Of a DNA stretch of 64,000 bases, positions 31,105-40,665 are shown piece by piece (position 1 is the first letter of the stretch; each line of letters begins with the position of its first letter). Source of the stretch: Clavibacter michiganensis (lineage in GTDB: Bacteria; Actinomycetota; Actinomycetes; Actinomycetales; Microbacteriaceae); the NCBI RefSeq assembly GCF_016907085.1, contig NZ_JAFBBJ010000001.1, forward strand, positions 496,001 through 560,000, read 5' to 3'. Made by a program: the position numbers and the translations under genes. Below the pieces are notes generated by a model. The model saw only the letters and a program-made list of their open reading frames with translations. It did not search any database and had not been told where the DNA came from.

Positions 31105-33045
31105 CTAGGCGGGCGCGGGCGTCGCGGTCTCCCGGAAGGCCTGGCGCATCCGGTCGAGGCGGGCCGTCAGCTCCGCGGGCACCCGGCCGTCGAAGCGGGC
31201 GAAGTGCGCGTCCACGGCGTCGAGCTCGTCGAGCCAGAGCGCCGGCTCCAGCGCCAAGAGCTCCTCGAGCGCCCCGTCGGCGAGGTCGAGACCCTGGACG
31301 TCGAGGTCCTCGGGCAGGGGCAGGCCGCCGACGGGGGACGGCCGGACGGGCACGCGGTCCTCGACGCGGCGCACGATCCACTCGAGCACGCGCGCGTTCT
31401 CGCCGAAGCCGGGCCAGAGGAAGGAGCCGTCCTCGCCCTTCCGGAACCAGTTGACCTGGAAGACGCGCGGCGCGCCGGCGCCGAGTCCCCGTCCGACCTC
31501 CAGCCAGTGCCGCCAGTGGTCGGCCATGTCGTAGCCGCAGAAGGGCTGCATCGCGAAGGGGTCGTGGCGGAGCTCGCCGACCCTGCCCTCGGCGGCGGCC
31601 GTCTGCTCCGACGCCATGGTCGCGCCGACGAACACGCCGTGCTCCCAGTCGTCCGCCTCCGCGACGAGCGGGACGTTCGTGGCGCGGCGCCCGCCGAAGA
31701 GGATCGCGTCGACCACCACGCCGTCGGGGTCGTCCCAGTCGTCCGCGAGCGACGGGCACTGCTCCAGGCCGACGGTGAAGCGCGCGTTCGGGTGGGCGGC
31801 GGGGGTGCCGGATGCGGGCGACCACGGGTTCCCCTGCCAGTCGACGAGACCCGCGGGCGGTGTCGGGGTCATGCCCTCCCACCACACGTCGCCGTCGGGG
31901 CGGAGGGCGACGTTCGTGTAGATCGCGTTGCCCCAGATCGTGGACATGGCGACGGGGTTGGTGGCCTCGCCCGTGCCGGGGGCCACGCCGAAGAGGCCGC
32001 GGTCGGGGTTGACGGCGCGGAGGCGGCCCTGCACGTCGGGGCGGAGCCAGGCGATGTCGTCGCCCAGCGTCTCGACCCTCCAGCCGGGGATCGTCGGCGT
32101 GAGCATCGCGAGGTTGGTCTTGCCGCACGCCGACGGGAACGCGGCCGCGACGTGGAAGCGCCGGCCCTCCGGGCTCGTGATCCGGATGAGGAGCATGTGC
32201 TCCGCGAGCCAGCCCTCGTCGCGCGCCATGACGGAGGCGATCCGGAGCGAGAAGCACTTCTTGCCGAGCAGCGCGTTGCCGCCGTAGCCCGAGCCGAACG
32301 AGATGATCTCGCGGTCCTCGGGGAAGTGGCAGATGCGCTTGTCGGCGTTGTGCGGCCACGGCACGTCGGCGGTGCGGCGGCCCCGCTCGTCGACGAGCGG
32401 CGCGCCGAGGCCGTGCAGCGCGCGGACCCACGCGGTGTCGGGGCCGATGAGGCGGAGCGCCTCGTCGCCCATCCGGGTCATGAGCGCCATGCTGGCGACG
32501 ACGTAGGGGCTGTCGGTGATCTGCACGCCGAGCTGCGAGATCGCGCCGCCGAGCGGGCCCATGGAGAACGGGACGACGTAGAGGGTGCGGCCGCGCATGG
32601 ATCCGGCGAACAGCCCCTCCAGCTCGGCGCGCGTCCGGGCGGGGTCGCGCCAGTTGTTCGTCGGGCCGGCGTCGGCCTCGTCCCGCGAGCAGATGAAGGT
32701 GCGGTCCTCGACGCGCGCCACGTCGGCCGGGTCGCTGCGCGCGAGGAAGCTGTGCGGGCGCCACTCGGGGTTCAGCCGGATGAGCGTGCCCGCGTCGACC
32801 ATCTCGCGCGTGAGGCGGTCGTACTCGGCGACGCTGCCCGTGCACCAGACGACCCGGTCGGGGAGCGTGAGCCGGGCGACCTCGGCCACCCACTCGGCGA
32901 CGCGGGGATCGCGGCAGTGCGCGGGTGCTGCTGCCCCGGGCGGGAGCGGGACGGGGCCGGGCGCGGGGGCCGGGGATGCGGGCGAGGCGGCGGCGCGTGC
33001 GCGGCCGGTGGAGGTGGCAGGTGGTGCGTCCTGGATGCTGGTCAT
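31105..33045 (-). CDS. pckG: Phosphoenolpyruvate carboxykinase (GTP)
   Basis: A 646-residue GTP-dependent PEPCK. The kinase-1a loop is [13 protein letters not shown] with the hyper-reactive Cys of the GTP class, the metal-binding region GDDIAWL, the active-site lid region [13 protein letters not shown], and [19 protein letters not shown], all typical. An N-terminal Pro/Ala-rich extension of about 40 residues precedes the fold. It converts oxaloacetate plus GTP to PEP, the entry to gluconeogenesis on acids or lipids. It is divergent from a RamB-like regulator with 109 bp between, which suggests direct control by that regulator. Confidence 0.96.
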   Translation of the reverse strand: MTSIQDAPPATSTGRARAAASPASPAPAPGPVPLPPGAAAPAHCRDPRVAEWVAEVARLTLPDRVVWCTGSVAEYDRLTREMVDAGTLIRLNPEWRPHSFLARSDPADVARVEDRTFICSRDEADAGPTNNWRDPARTRAELEGLFAGSMRGRTLYVVPFSMGPLGGAISQLGVQITDSPYVVASMALMTRMGDEALRLIGPDTAWVRALHGLGAPLVDERGRRTADVPWPHNADKRICHFPEDREIISFGSGYGGNALLGKKCFSLRIASVMARDEGWLAEHMLLIRITSPEGRRFHVAAAFPSACGKTNLAMLTPTIPGWRVETLGDDIAWLRPDVQGRLRAVNPDRGLFGVAPGTGEATNPVAMSTIWGNAIYTNVALRPDGDVWWEGMTPTPPAGLVDWQGNPWSPASGTPAAHPNARFTVGLEQCPSLADDWDDPDGVVVDAILFGGRRATNVPLVAEADDWEHGVFVGATMASEQTAAAEGRVGELRHDPFAMQPFCGYDMADHWRHWLEVGRGLGAGAPRVFQVNWFRKGEDGSFLWPGFGENARVLEWIVRRVEDRVPVRPSPVGGLPLPEDLDVQGLDLADGALEELLALEPALWLDELDAVDAHFARFDGRVPAELTARLDRMRQAFRETATPAPA

Positions 33046-33154
33046 GGATCCGTCCCCTTCGATCGGTCTGTTGTTCCAGCCTGCGACCGGTCAGGATGGG
33101 GTTCGGGGATCCGACCGCGTGAAGAACGCCGGATGTTCACGGAGAGGTGAAGGC

Positions 33155-34582
33155 ATGGACCAGCTCGTCATCGGTCGGCGCATCCGGCATGCGCGCAAGG
33201 GCGCCGGTCTCACGCTGCAGGCGCTGGGGGAGCGGGCGGGGATCCTGCCGAGCCAGCTGAGCATGATCGAGAACGGCCGGCGCGAGACGCGGCTGTCGAC
33301 GCTGGGGAGGATCGCGGGCGCGCTCGGGGTGGACGTCACGCACCTGCTCGCGGCCGACGCGCCGGACGCGCGCTCGGCCCTCGAGATCGAGCTCGACCGG
33401 GCGCAGCGCTCGTCCCTCTACGGCTCGCTCGGGCTGCCGGCCGTGCCGGCGAGCCGGGCGCTCCCGCAGGAGACGCTCGAGGCGCTGGTCGGCCTCCACC
33501 GCGAGCTCGCGCGGCGCGAGCGCGAGTCGATCGCGACGCCCGAGGAGGCGAGGCGGGCGAACACGGAGCAGCGCCTCATGATGCGGCAGCAGGACAACCA
33601 CATCCCCGCCATCGAGGAGATGGCCGAGCGGATGCTCGCCGACGTCGGCCACCGGAGCGGCGCTCTATCGCACCGCAGCGTCAGCCGCATGGCCGAGGGG
33701 CTCGGGTTCGAGCTCATCTACGTGGACGACCTGCCGCGGTCGACGCGTTCGGTCACCGACATCGGGGAGGGGCGGATCTACCTGCCGCCCGCGTCGATCC
33801 CCGGCGGCCACGGCCTCCGCTCGATGGCGCTGCAGGCGATGGCGCACCGCGTGCTCGGGCACGAGGAGCCCGCGAGCTACGCGGACTTCCTGCGGCAGCG
33901 GCTCGAGATCAACTACTTCGCGGCCGCGTGCCTCATGCCGCTGACGCAGTCGGTGGAGTTCCTCGCCGAGGCCAAGGCGCGGCGCGACCTCGCGGTGGAG
34001 GACTTCCGCGACGCGTTCGGCGTCACGCACGAGGCGGCCGCGCTCCGGCTCACGAACATCAGCACGACGCATCTCGGCCTGCGCGTGCACTTCCTGCGCG
34101 TGGGCGGCGACGGCGCGGTCTACAAGGCCTACGAGAACGACGGCCTGCCGCTGCCCGTCGACGTGACGGGTGCCGTCGAGGGCCAGCCGGTGTGCCGGGA
34201 GTGGGCGGCGCGCGGCGCGTTCGACCGCACCAACCGCACGACCGAGTTCCACCAGTACACGGACACGCCCGCGGGGACGTTCTGGTGCTCGACGCAGACG
34301 GGATCCACCGCCGAGGGCGAGTACTCGATCTCCTTCGGGGTGCCGTTCGCGCACGCGAAGTGGTTCCGGGGACGCGAGACGACGGCCCGGAGCGTGTCGC
34401 GGTGCCCGGACGAGTCGTGCTGCCGTCGCGCGGATCCCGAGGACGCCGGCCGGTGGCGCGACCGGGCGTGGCCGAGCGCCCGGCTGCACGCGCACATCCT
34501 CGCGCCCCTGCCGCGCGGCGCGTTCCCCGGGGTGGACGACCGCGAGCTGTACGCCTTCCTCGACCGGCACGCCGGGGCGTGA
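33155..34582 (+). CDS. RamB/ScfR-type XRE regulator (short-chain fatty acyl-CoA regulator family)
   Basis: A 475-residue regulator. An XRE helix-turn-helix spans about residues 6-62 (GRRIRHARKGAGLTLQALGE...LPSQLSMIENGRRE). A COG3800-like middle follows, including RMAEGLGFELIYVDDLPRSTRSVTDI, and an IrrE/M78-like segment EINYFAAACLMPL. A cysteine-rich C-terminal region (FWCSTQ...RCPDESCCRR) completes the RamB architecture. C. glutamicum RamB controls acetate and glyoxylate metabolism genes. The divergent pckG makes a gluconeogenic role likely; that is inference. ATG 33155 has GGAGAGG upstream. Confidence 0.88.
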   Translation: MDQLVIGRRIRHARKGAGLTLQALGERAGILPSQLSMIENGRRETRLSTLGRIAGALGVDVTHLLAADAPDARSALEIELDRAQRSSLYGSLGLPAVPASRALPQETLEALVGLHRELARRERESIATPEEARRANTEQRLMMRQQDNHIPAIEEMAERMLADVGHRSGALSHRSVSRMAEGLGFELIYVDDLPRSTRSVTDIGEGRIYLPPASIPGGHGLRSMALQAMAHRVLGHEEPASYADFLRQRLEINYFAAACLMPLTQSVEFLAEAKARRDLAVEDFRDAFGVTHEAAALRLTNISTTHLGLRVHFLRVGGDGAVYKAYENDGLPLPVDVTGAVEGQPVCREWAARGAFDRTNRTTEFHQYTDTPAGTFWCSTQTGSTAEGEYSISFGVPFAHAKWFRGRETTARSVSRCPDESCCRRADPEDAGRWRDRAWPSARLHAHILAPLPRGAFPGVDDRELYAFLDRHAGA

Positions 34583-34600
34583 CGCCGGTCGACGGGCCGG

Positions 34601-36271
34601 CTAGCGCGGCGCGGCGTCCGGGTCCAGGCGGGGGACGGCGTCGAGGAGCGCCCGGGTGACGGGGTGCGTCGGGCGCGTCAGCACGTCGTCGGCGGATCCG
34701 CGCTCGACCACGCGCCCGTCGCTCATCACCAGCACCTCGTCGCTCATGTGCGCGACGACGCCGAGGTCGTGCGAGATGAGGAGCAGGCCGAGGCCCAGTC
34801 GGCGCTGCAGCTCGTCGAGGAGGTCGAGCACCTGCGCCTGCACGGCGATGTCGAGCGCGGAGACGGGCTCGTCGCAGATCAGGACGTCGGGCCGGGCCGC
34901 GATGGCGCGCGCGATGGCGACGCGCTGCCGCTGGCCGCCGGACAACCGGGCGGGACGGCGGCGGAGGATCGCGGGATCGAGGCCCACCTGCGCGAGGAGC
35001 GTGGCGGGGGAGTCGAACGCGTCCGCCCCGCGGAGGCCGGCGACCGCGAGGGCGTCCTGGAGGATCCGGTCGACGCTCCAGCGCGGGTCGAAGGACGCGA
35101 GCGGGTCCTGGTAGACCGCGCCGACGCGCGCGCGTCGGCTGCGGCGGTCGCGCTCGGGCACGCCGCTCCACGGGGCGCCGTCGAGCGTGACGGCGCCCGC
35201 GTCCGGCTCCTCGAGCGCGAGCAGCAGGCGGGCGACCGTGGTCTTGCCGGAGCCGGATCCGCCGACGAGGCCGAGCGTTCGTCCGCGGCGCACCTCGAGG
35301 GACACGTCGTCGACGGCGGTGCGCGCGGATCCGGCTGCGCCCCGGTAGGAGCGCGTCAGGCCGGTGGCGCGGAGGAGGACGCGGTCGTCCGGGTGCGGAG
35401 CGGCGATCGTCGCCGGCGATGCGGCGGCCGCGTCGATCCGGGCCTCCGACAGCGCCACGCCGCGTGGGACGCCCGTGGGCACGGCGGCCACGAGCGCGCG
35501 CGTCCGGCGGTGGGCAGGCGCGCGGAGCACGTCCGCGGTGGGGCCCTCCTCGACGACGCGGCCGTCGTGCATCACGGCGACGCGGTCCGCGAGCCGCGCC
35601 ACGACGGCGAGGTCGTGGCTGACGAGCAGGGTCGCCTGGCCCTGCGTGCGCAGGTCGGCGAGCAGGTCGATGATGCGGGCCTGCACGGTGGCGTCGAGCG
35701 CGGTCGTGGGCTCGTCGGCGACGAGGAGCGGCGGATCCAGCGCGAGGGCGGCCGCGAGCAGCGCCCGCTGCCGGAGCCCGCCCGAGAGCTCGCCGGAGCG
35801 CTGGTGCACGCGCGTCGCGGGATCCGGCATGCCCACGCGCTCGAGCAGCTCGAGGACGCGCGCACGCCGGGCGCGCGGGTCCCGCATCCCGTGGATCCGG
35901 AGGGCGTCGCCGATCTCGCGCCCGATGGGGCGCAGCGGGTCGAGCGAGGAGAGGGCGTCCTGCAGCACGAGGCCCACGCCGGATCCCCGGACGCGCCGCC
36001 ACTCGCGCGGACCCGCGGTTCGGAGGTCGCGGCCCCCGACCTCCAGGACGTCCGCGCGGACGTCGGCGCCCGGACCGGCGAGGCCGAGGAGGCTCCTCGC
36101 GGTCACGCTCTTGCCGGAGCCGGACGTGCCGACGAGCGCGAGGCACTCGCCCGGCGCGATCCGCAGGGAGACCCCGTGCACGACGGGGACGCCGTCGAAG
36201 GAGACCCGCAGGTCCTCGACGCGCAGGGCGGGCGGCGTCGCGGGCGCTGCCCGACCGGATCCGGCGCTCAC
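34601..36271 (-). CDS. Dipeptide-type ABC transporter, fused double ATPase (DppD-DppF)
   Basis: A 556-residue protein with two complete ABC domains in one chain. First domain: Walker A GTSGSGKS, signature LSGGLRQR, Walker B LLVADEPTTALD. Second: GGSGSGKT, LSGGQRQR, LICDEPVSALD. In E. coli these are separate DppD and DppF; the fusion is common in actinobacteria and alphaproteobacteria. It powers import with the two permeases encoded upstream. The GTG start overlaps the permease stop (GTGA); the much longer open frame upstream is the permease region in another frame. Confidence 0.93.
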   Translation of the reverse strand: MSAGSGRAAPATPPALRVEDLRVSFDGVPVVHGVSLRIAPGECLALVGTSGSGKSVTARSLLGLAGPGADVRADVLEVGGRDLRTAGPREWRRVRGSGVGLVLQDALSSLDPLRPIGREIGDALRIHGMRDPRARRARVLELLERVGMPDPATRVHQRSGELSGGLRQRALLAAALALDPPLLVADEPTTALDATVQARIIDLLADLRTQGQATLLVSHDLAVVARLADRVAVMHDGRVVEEGPTADVLRAPAHRRTRALVAAVPTGVPRGVALSEARIDAAAASPATIAAPHPDDRVLLRATGLTRSYRGAAGSARTAVDDVSLEVRRGRTLGLVGGSGSGKTTVARLLLALEEPDAGAVTLDGAPWSGVPERDRRSRRARVGAVYQDPLASFDPRWSVDRILQDALAVAGLRGADAFDSPATLLAQVGLDPAILRRRPARLSGGQRQRVAIARAIAARPDVLICDEPVSALDIAVQAQVLDLLDELQRRLGLGLLLISHDLGVVAHMSDEVLVMSDGRVVERGSADDVLTRPTHPVTRALLDAVPRLDPDAAPR

Positions 36272-37128
36272 GATGCGCGCACCCGTCGCTCGAGCGCCCG
36301 ACCGAGCACGGTCGACGCGGTGGCGGTCAGCACGATCATGAGGCCGGGCACCACGGTCAGCCACGGCGCCGAGCCGATGTAGGTGCGGCCGGCCGCGAGC
36401 ATGGCGCCCCACTCGGGATCCGGCGGCACGGTGCCGAGGCCGAGGTAGCTGAGGGACGACGCCCACACGATCGCCTGGCCCACGCCGAGCGTGCCGAGCA
36501 CGAACAGCGGAGCCGCGGTGTTCGGCAGGATGTGCCGCGCGAGCACCACGACCGGCGGACGGCCGAGCACGGTCGCCGCCTCGACGTACGCGGAGCGGCG
36601 CACCGACATGACCCGTCCGCGGATGATGCGCGCGTAGCCGGGCGCGGCGGAGATCCCGACGGCCAGGGTGGCGCTGCCGATGCCGGGCCCGAGGATCACG
36701 ATGAGGAAGAGAGCGAGCAGCAGGCCCGGGAAGGCGAAGACCACCTCGATCACGCGGTTGACGGCGAAGTCGGCGACCCGGCCGAGCAGCGCGGCGGCGA
36801 GCCCGAGGACCGCGCCGAGGCCGAGGCCGATGGCCGTGGCGCTCACGCCGATCACGAGGCTCGGGCCGGCACCGTGCACGACGCGCGTGAGCACGTCGCG
36901 GCCGGACTCGTCGGTGCCGAGGAGGTGGCCGGGGCCGGGCGCGCGGAAGGCCTCGGCGGGCGCGATGGCGAGGGGGTCGCCGGGCGCGACGAGCCCGGGG
37001 GCGAGGGCCGCGGCGAGGAGCAGCACGACGACGATCGCGGCGGCCGTCGTGCCGGCGGCGGCGAGCACGCGGACGGGCGGCCGCGACGGCGCGGCGTCGA
37101 GGAGCGTGGCGGCGCGGGGGTCGCTCAT
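36268..37128 (-). CDS. Dipeptide-type ABC transporter permease (DppC)
   Basis: A 286-residue permease with about six transmembrane helices. The N-terminal oligopeptide-permease C motif is GHLLGTDESGRDVLTRVVHG, and the EAA loop toward the ATPase is YVEAATVLGRPPVVVLARHILPN. It forms the channel with the DppB-like permease. The ATG overlaps the upstream permease stop (ATGA) and its own stop overlaps the ATPase GTG. Confidence 0.93.
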   Translation of the reverse strand: MSDPRAATLLDAAPSRPPVRVLAAAGTTAAAIVVVLLLAAALAPGLVAPGDPLAIAPAEAFRAPGPGHLLGTDESGRDVLTRVVHGAGPSLVIGVSATAIGLGLGAVLGLAAALLGRVADFAVNRVIEVVFAFPGLLLALFLIVILGPGIGSATLAVGISAAPGYARIIRGRVMSVRRSAYVEAATVLGRPPVVVLARHILPNTAAPLFVLGTLGVGQAIVWASSLSYLGLGTVPPDPEWGAMLAAGRTYIGSAPWLTVVPGLMIVLTATASTVLGRALERRVRAS

Positions 37129-38201
37129 CGCGCGGCCGCCGGGATGTCGGCGTCGGCGCGCGCGGCATCGGGCTCGCCGTCGACGGGCGCGGACGCGGCG
37201 CTGCCGGGGAGGGGCACGGGCCCCGTGCGCGCGTCGACGAGCCGCGGGTCCACGATGCGGGCGAGCAGGTCGGTCACGGCCGTGAGCACGATGTAGATCA
37301 CCGCCACCACGAGCACCACGCCGACGATGACCGGCACGTCCCTGCTGGTCACGGCGGAGAGCGCCGTGCGTCCGAGGCCGGGTCGGGCGAAGATCTGCTC
37401 GACCACCACGGCCCCCGAGATGAGGAAGCCGAACGCCCATCCCGACAGCGCGATCCCGGGGGCCGCCGCGTGCCGCAGAGCGTGCCGCAGCCGCACGCCC
37501 GCCTCGGACTCGCCGCGCGCCCGGGCCGCGAGCGCGAACGGGGAGTCGAGGGCGTCGAGCAGCGCCTCGCGCATGATCTGCCCGAGGAACCCGGCGAGCG
37601 GGATCGCGAGCGTGAGCACGGGGAGCACGAGGCCCGCCGGCGAGGACCCGCTCACGGCCGGCAGCCAGCCGAGGCCGGTGGAGAAGACGAGGATCAGCAC
37701 CACGCCGATCCAGAAGTGCGGCAGCGACGCCGCCACGATCTCGACGCCCGCGCCCACCGCACCGGCGAGACGGCCCGCGCCCGTCGAGACGAGCGCGAGG
37801 CCGAGCGCGAGGATCCACGCCACGGCGAGCGCGAGCACCGCGAGCAGCAGGGTGCCCGGCAGCTGCCGCGCGAGCACCGCGACGACGTCCTCGCGCAGCG
37901 CGTACGACCGGCCGAGGTCGCCCTGCGCGAGACGCCCCAGCTGCGCGAGGTACTGCACGAGGACCGGCTGGTCGAGCCCGTACTCGGCGCGCACGGCGGC
38001 GACCGCCTCGGGTGGCGCCTGCGAGCCCGGCCCGCCGAGGATCGCCTGCGCGGGGTCGCCCGGGATCAGCCGCACCGCGAGGAACGTGACGGTCGCGACC
38101 GCCCACAGCACGAGGACCGCGCCGCCGATCCGGGCCACGACCGCCCGCAGGAGCGCGGGTCGACGGGAGCCGGGCGCGCGGACGGCGCGGCCGCGCGTCA
38201 C
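37125..38201 (-). CDS. Dipeptide-type ABC transporter permease (DppB)
   Basis: A 358-residue permease. The first helix is GGAVLVLWAVATVTFLAVRLIPGDP, a hallmark of DppB/OppB, followed by the periplasmic-side segment RAEYGLDQPVLVQYLAQLGRLAQGDLG, five more helices and an EAA-like loop ARARGESEAGVRLRHALRHAA. A C-terminal tail of about 35 residues after DPRLVDART is Ala/Asp rich and probably disordered. The GTG start overlaps the binding-protein stop (GTGA). Confidence 0.92.
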   Translation of the reverse strand: MTRGRAVRAPGSRRPALLRAVVARIGGAVLVLWAVATVTFLAVRLIPGDPAQAILGGPGSQAPPEAVAAVRAEYGLDQPVLVQYLAQLGRLAQGDLGRSYALREDVVAVLARQLPGTLLLAVLALAVAWILALGLALVSTGAGRLAGAVGAGVEIVAASLPHFWIGVVLILVFSTGLGWLPAVSGSSPAGLVLPVLTLAIPLAGFLGQIMREALLDALDSPFALAARARGESEAGVRLRHALRHAAAPGIALSGWAFGFLISGAVVVEQIFARPGLGRTALSAVTSRDVPVIVGVVLVVAVIYIVLTAVTDLLARIVDPRLVDARTGPVPLPGSAASAPVDGEPDAARADADIPAAAR

Positions 38202-39844
38202 CGGGCGAGCCAGGTGTCGTACAGCGTCGGCGTGGAGACCGACGGCAGGGCGCGCAGGCCCTGGACGGCGGTGCCGTGCAGGAAGTGGTTCTGCTGGTCG
38301 TAGAGCGGCAGGATCCAGTACCCGGCCATCACGCGCCGCTGCACGTCGGCGTAGAGCGCGTTCCGCCGGTCGAGGTCGGTCGTGGCGCTCGCCTCGGCGA
38401 GCGCCTGGTCGATCTCCGGCACCGACACCTTGGCGTGGTTGGCGAAGTAGCCGCTCGGCGCGGGAGTGATGCCGGAGGTGTCGTAGAGGATCCGCAGCAC
38501 GTCGGGTCCGGCCTTCGTGTACGGCGCGCTCACGAGCTCGTACGCGTCGTCGCCGAGCGCCGCGTACCAGGAGGCGAGGTCCATGGGCTCGAGCTGCACG
38601 TCGAAGCCGACCTGCTTGGTGGTGGCCTGGATCTGCTCGAAGAGCGACTGCTCGGCGGGGATCGACTGGTTGGTGCTCACGGGGAAGCGGAGCGTGAGGC
38701 GCTTCCCGTCCTTGGTGCGGATCCCGTCGGCGTCCTTCGCGGACCAGCCGGCCTCGTCGAGGAGCGCGGCGGCGCGGTCGGCGTCGATGCCGAAGAGGTC
38801 CGGGTCGGAGACGGCGGCCGGCTCCGTGCTCGCGAGCGGCGAGTAGGAGCGCTCGGTGGTGCCCTGGAAGAGGGCGGTGATCCCCGCGTCGACGTCGGCC
38901 GCGCGGATGAACGCCTCGCGCACGCGCTCGTCGTCGAAGGGCGCCTGGCCGGAGTTCAGCTCGATGCGGTTGGAGGCGCCCGGTCGAGGCGCGTCCAGCT
39001 CGCCGAGGGCGCCGCCCGCGGTCGCGGACGCGATCGCGTCGGGCTGCGCGTTGTCGATCACGTCGACCTCGCCGCTCTGCAGGGCCGCGTAGCGGGAGGC
39101 GGCGTCCGGCAGGAAGCGCCAGTCGATGCGGTCCAGGTACGCGGGGCCGCTGTGCGCGGCGTCGGCGGGCGGCGACGAGTAGGCGTCGTTGCGCACGAGC
39201 GAGATCGACTGCTGGCGGTCCCAGCGCTCGACGCTGAACGGGCCGGTGCCGATGGGCTGCGCGCAGTTCGCGTCCGTCCCGCGCGCGATCCCGGCGGGCG
39301 ACTCCATGGCGAGCCACGGCTGCGAGAGGGACTCGAGCAGCGCGCTGTCGGGCGTCGAGAGGGTGAGCTGCACGGTGGACGCGTCGACCGCGGTCGCGTC
39401 CGTAATCGCCTGCAGCGCGAGGTAGCCGGTGGAGGAGAGGGTCGCGGGATCCTGCACGTGGCGGATGTTCGCGACGACCGCGTCCGCGTCGAAGGGCGTG
39501 CCGTCGGTGAAGGTCACGCCCTGGCGCAGCTTCAGCGTGAGGCCGAGCCCGTCGTCGCTCCAGGTCCAGCTGTCCGCGAGCCAGGGCGTGATCCCGCCCT
39601 TCCCGTCGAGCGACACGAGCGGCTCGAGGAACTGGGACGACACGAGCGCCTGCGGGTAGTTGCCGCCGACGTGCGGGTCGAGGCACTCGGGCTCGGCGTC
39701 GCCGGACGCGTAGACGAGCGTGCCGCCGGAGACGGGCGTGGTCGGCGCCTCGGGTCCGGCCGAGGTGCAGCCGGTGAGGACGAGGGCGGTCGCGGCGAGG
39801 GCGCCGAGGGCCGCCAGGGCGCGGGTGCGCGAGGTGGGGATCAT
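38198..39844 (-). CDS. ABC transporter substrate-binding lipoprotein (family 5, KPN_01854-like)
   Basis: A 548-residue extracellular lipoprotein. The signal peptide ends in the lipobox LVLTGC with Cys26. The mature protein has the SBP_bac_5 pattern TLVYASGDAEPECLDPHVGGNYPQ, then ITPWLADSWTWSDDGLGLT and IGTGPFSVERW. The segment ECLDPHVGGNYPQAL is reminiscent of the TIGR04028 (KPN_01854) subgroup from memory. Family 5 proteins bind peptides, nickel chelates, opines or other small compounds; the ligand is not predictable. It is the first gene of the importer operon, divergent from a TetR regulator. Confidence 0.9.
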   Translation of the reverse strand: MIPTSRTRALAALGALAATALVLTGCTSAGPEAPTTPVSGGTLVYASGDAEPECLDPHVGGNYPQALVSSQFLEPLVSLDGKGGITPWLADSWTWSDDGLGLTLKLRQGVTFTDGTPFDADAVVANIRHVQDPATLSSTGYLALQAITDATAVDASTVQLTLSTPDSALLESLSQPWLAMESPAGIARGTDANCAQPIGTGPFSVERWDRQQSISLVRNDAYSSPPADAAHSGPAYLDRIDWRFLPDAASRYAALQSGEVDVIDNAQPDAIASATAGGALGELDAPRPGASNRIELNSGQAPFDDERVREAFIRAADVDAGITALFQGTTERSYSPLASTEPAAVSDPDLFGIDADRAAALLDEAGWSAKDADGIRTKDGKRLTLRFPVSTNQSIPAEQSLFEQIQATTKQVGFDVQLEPMDLASWYAALGDDAYELVSAPYTKAGPDVLRILYDTSGITPAPSGYFANHAKVSVPEIDQALAEASATTDLDRRNALYADVQRRVMAGYWILPLYDQQNHFLHGTAVQGLRALPSVSTPTLYDTWLAR

Positions 39845-39947
39845 GGGGGCTTCCGATGTGCGCGCCGCTCGGGCGCTGGTGCGGGTGTTTCTGTACCGCG
39901 TCCAACAATACGCGGCTGACGACGTCCCGGTGCGCCAGGATGGGCGC

Positions 39948-40553
39948 ATGACCTCCGCCCGCCCCGCCGGCCGCCCGCGCCGCTCGTCGCGCGCGACGCT
40001 CGAGGAGGCGGCCGCGGAGCTCTTCCTCGAGAACACCTACGCCGCGACGACCGTGGAGCAGATCGCCCAGCGGGCCGGGGTCAGCCGCGCCACGTTCTTC
40101 AATTACTTCGCCTCCAAGGCCGACCTCCTGTGGGCCGGGCTCGACGACACCCTGCGCGCGTGCGGCGAGGCGCTCGCGTCGGTGGATGCCGCCAGCCCGG
40201 CCGTCGACGGCGTGGTCGATGCGCTCATCGGCGCCGCCCGGTCCCGCGGCGAGGGCTGGCTGCCGCTCGCCCTCACGCAGCACGAGGTGATGGGCCTCGG
40301 CGCCGACGTCGCGGGGGAGGGCGTGGCCCGCGCGGCCCCGCTCGTGGATCCCGTCGCGCAGGCCATCGCGCGCGCGTCCGGCCGGCGGGCATCCGCCGCG
40401 CCCGTGCGGGTCGCCGCCGCCGTGATCGCCGCTGCGACGGCCGCCGCGGTCGTCGCGTGGGCGGGTGACGGCGTCGGGCGCGGCCCGCTCGAGGACGCCG
40501 TCCGCCTGGCGCTCGATCCCCTCCGACCGGCGCTCACGGCCGCGCTCGCCTGA
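39948..40553 (+). CDS. TetR/AcrR family transcriptional regulator
   Basis: A 201-residue TetR protein. The DNA-binding domain spans residues ~12-60 (TLEEAAAELFLENTYAATTVEQIAQRAGVSRATFFNYFASKADLL), with an Ala-rich helical ligand domain after it. It is divergent from the importer operon, 103 bp apart, so it probably represses that operon and perhaps itself. The operator should lie in 39845-39947, where I see no clear long palindrome. The ATG at 39948 follows the rise of TetR similarity. Confidence 0.9.
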   Translation: MTSARPAGRPRRSSRATLEEAAAELFLENTYAATTVEQIAQRAGVSRATFFNYFASKADLLWAGLDDTLRACGEALASVDAASPAVDGVVDALIGAARSRGEGWLPLALTQHEVMGLGADVAGEGVARAAPLVDPVAQAIARASGRRASAAPVRVAAAVIAAATAAAVVAWAGDGVGRGPLEDAVRLALDPLRPALTAALA

Positions 40554-40601
40554 CCGGCGGGCCGCGCCCGGGCCTGGGGTCGATCCGGCGTCGCCCGCCG
40601 G
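40554..40601 (+). terminator. Possible terminator after the TetR gene
   Basis: CCGGCGGGC at 40554-40562 pairs with GCCCGCCGG at 40593-40601 across a 30-base G/C-rich loop that can itself fold, immediately after the stop. Confidence 0.4.
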
Positions 40602-40665
40602 TTCCCCCGTACCCTGGCCGCGCGGCGCGACCGCGTCCGCTCCCTCGACGATGAGAAGGACCGCC

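Noticed and set aside
28342..33150. A 1,602-codon open frame antisense to valS and pckG
   Set aside because: High G+C leaves few stop codons, and the frame is the complement of two well-supported genes; its translation is low-complexity Arg/Glu/Val/Leu with no domain.
34601..37168. An 855-residue form of the fused ATPase with an N-terminal extension
   Set aside because: The extra part is the permease gene in another frame; the GTG at 36271 begins where ABC similarity begins and overlaps the permease stop.
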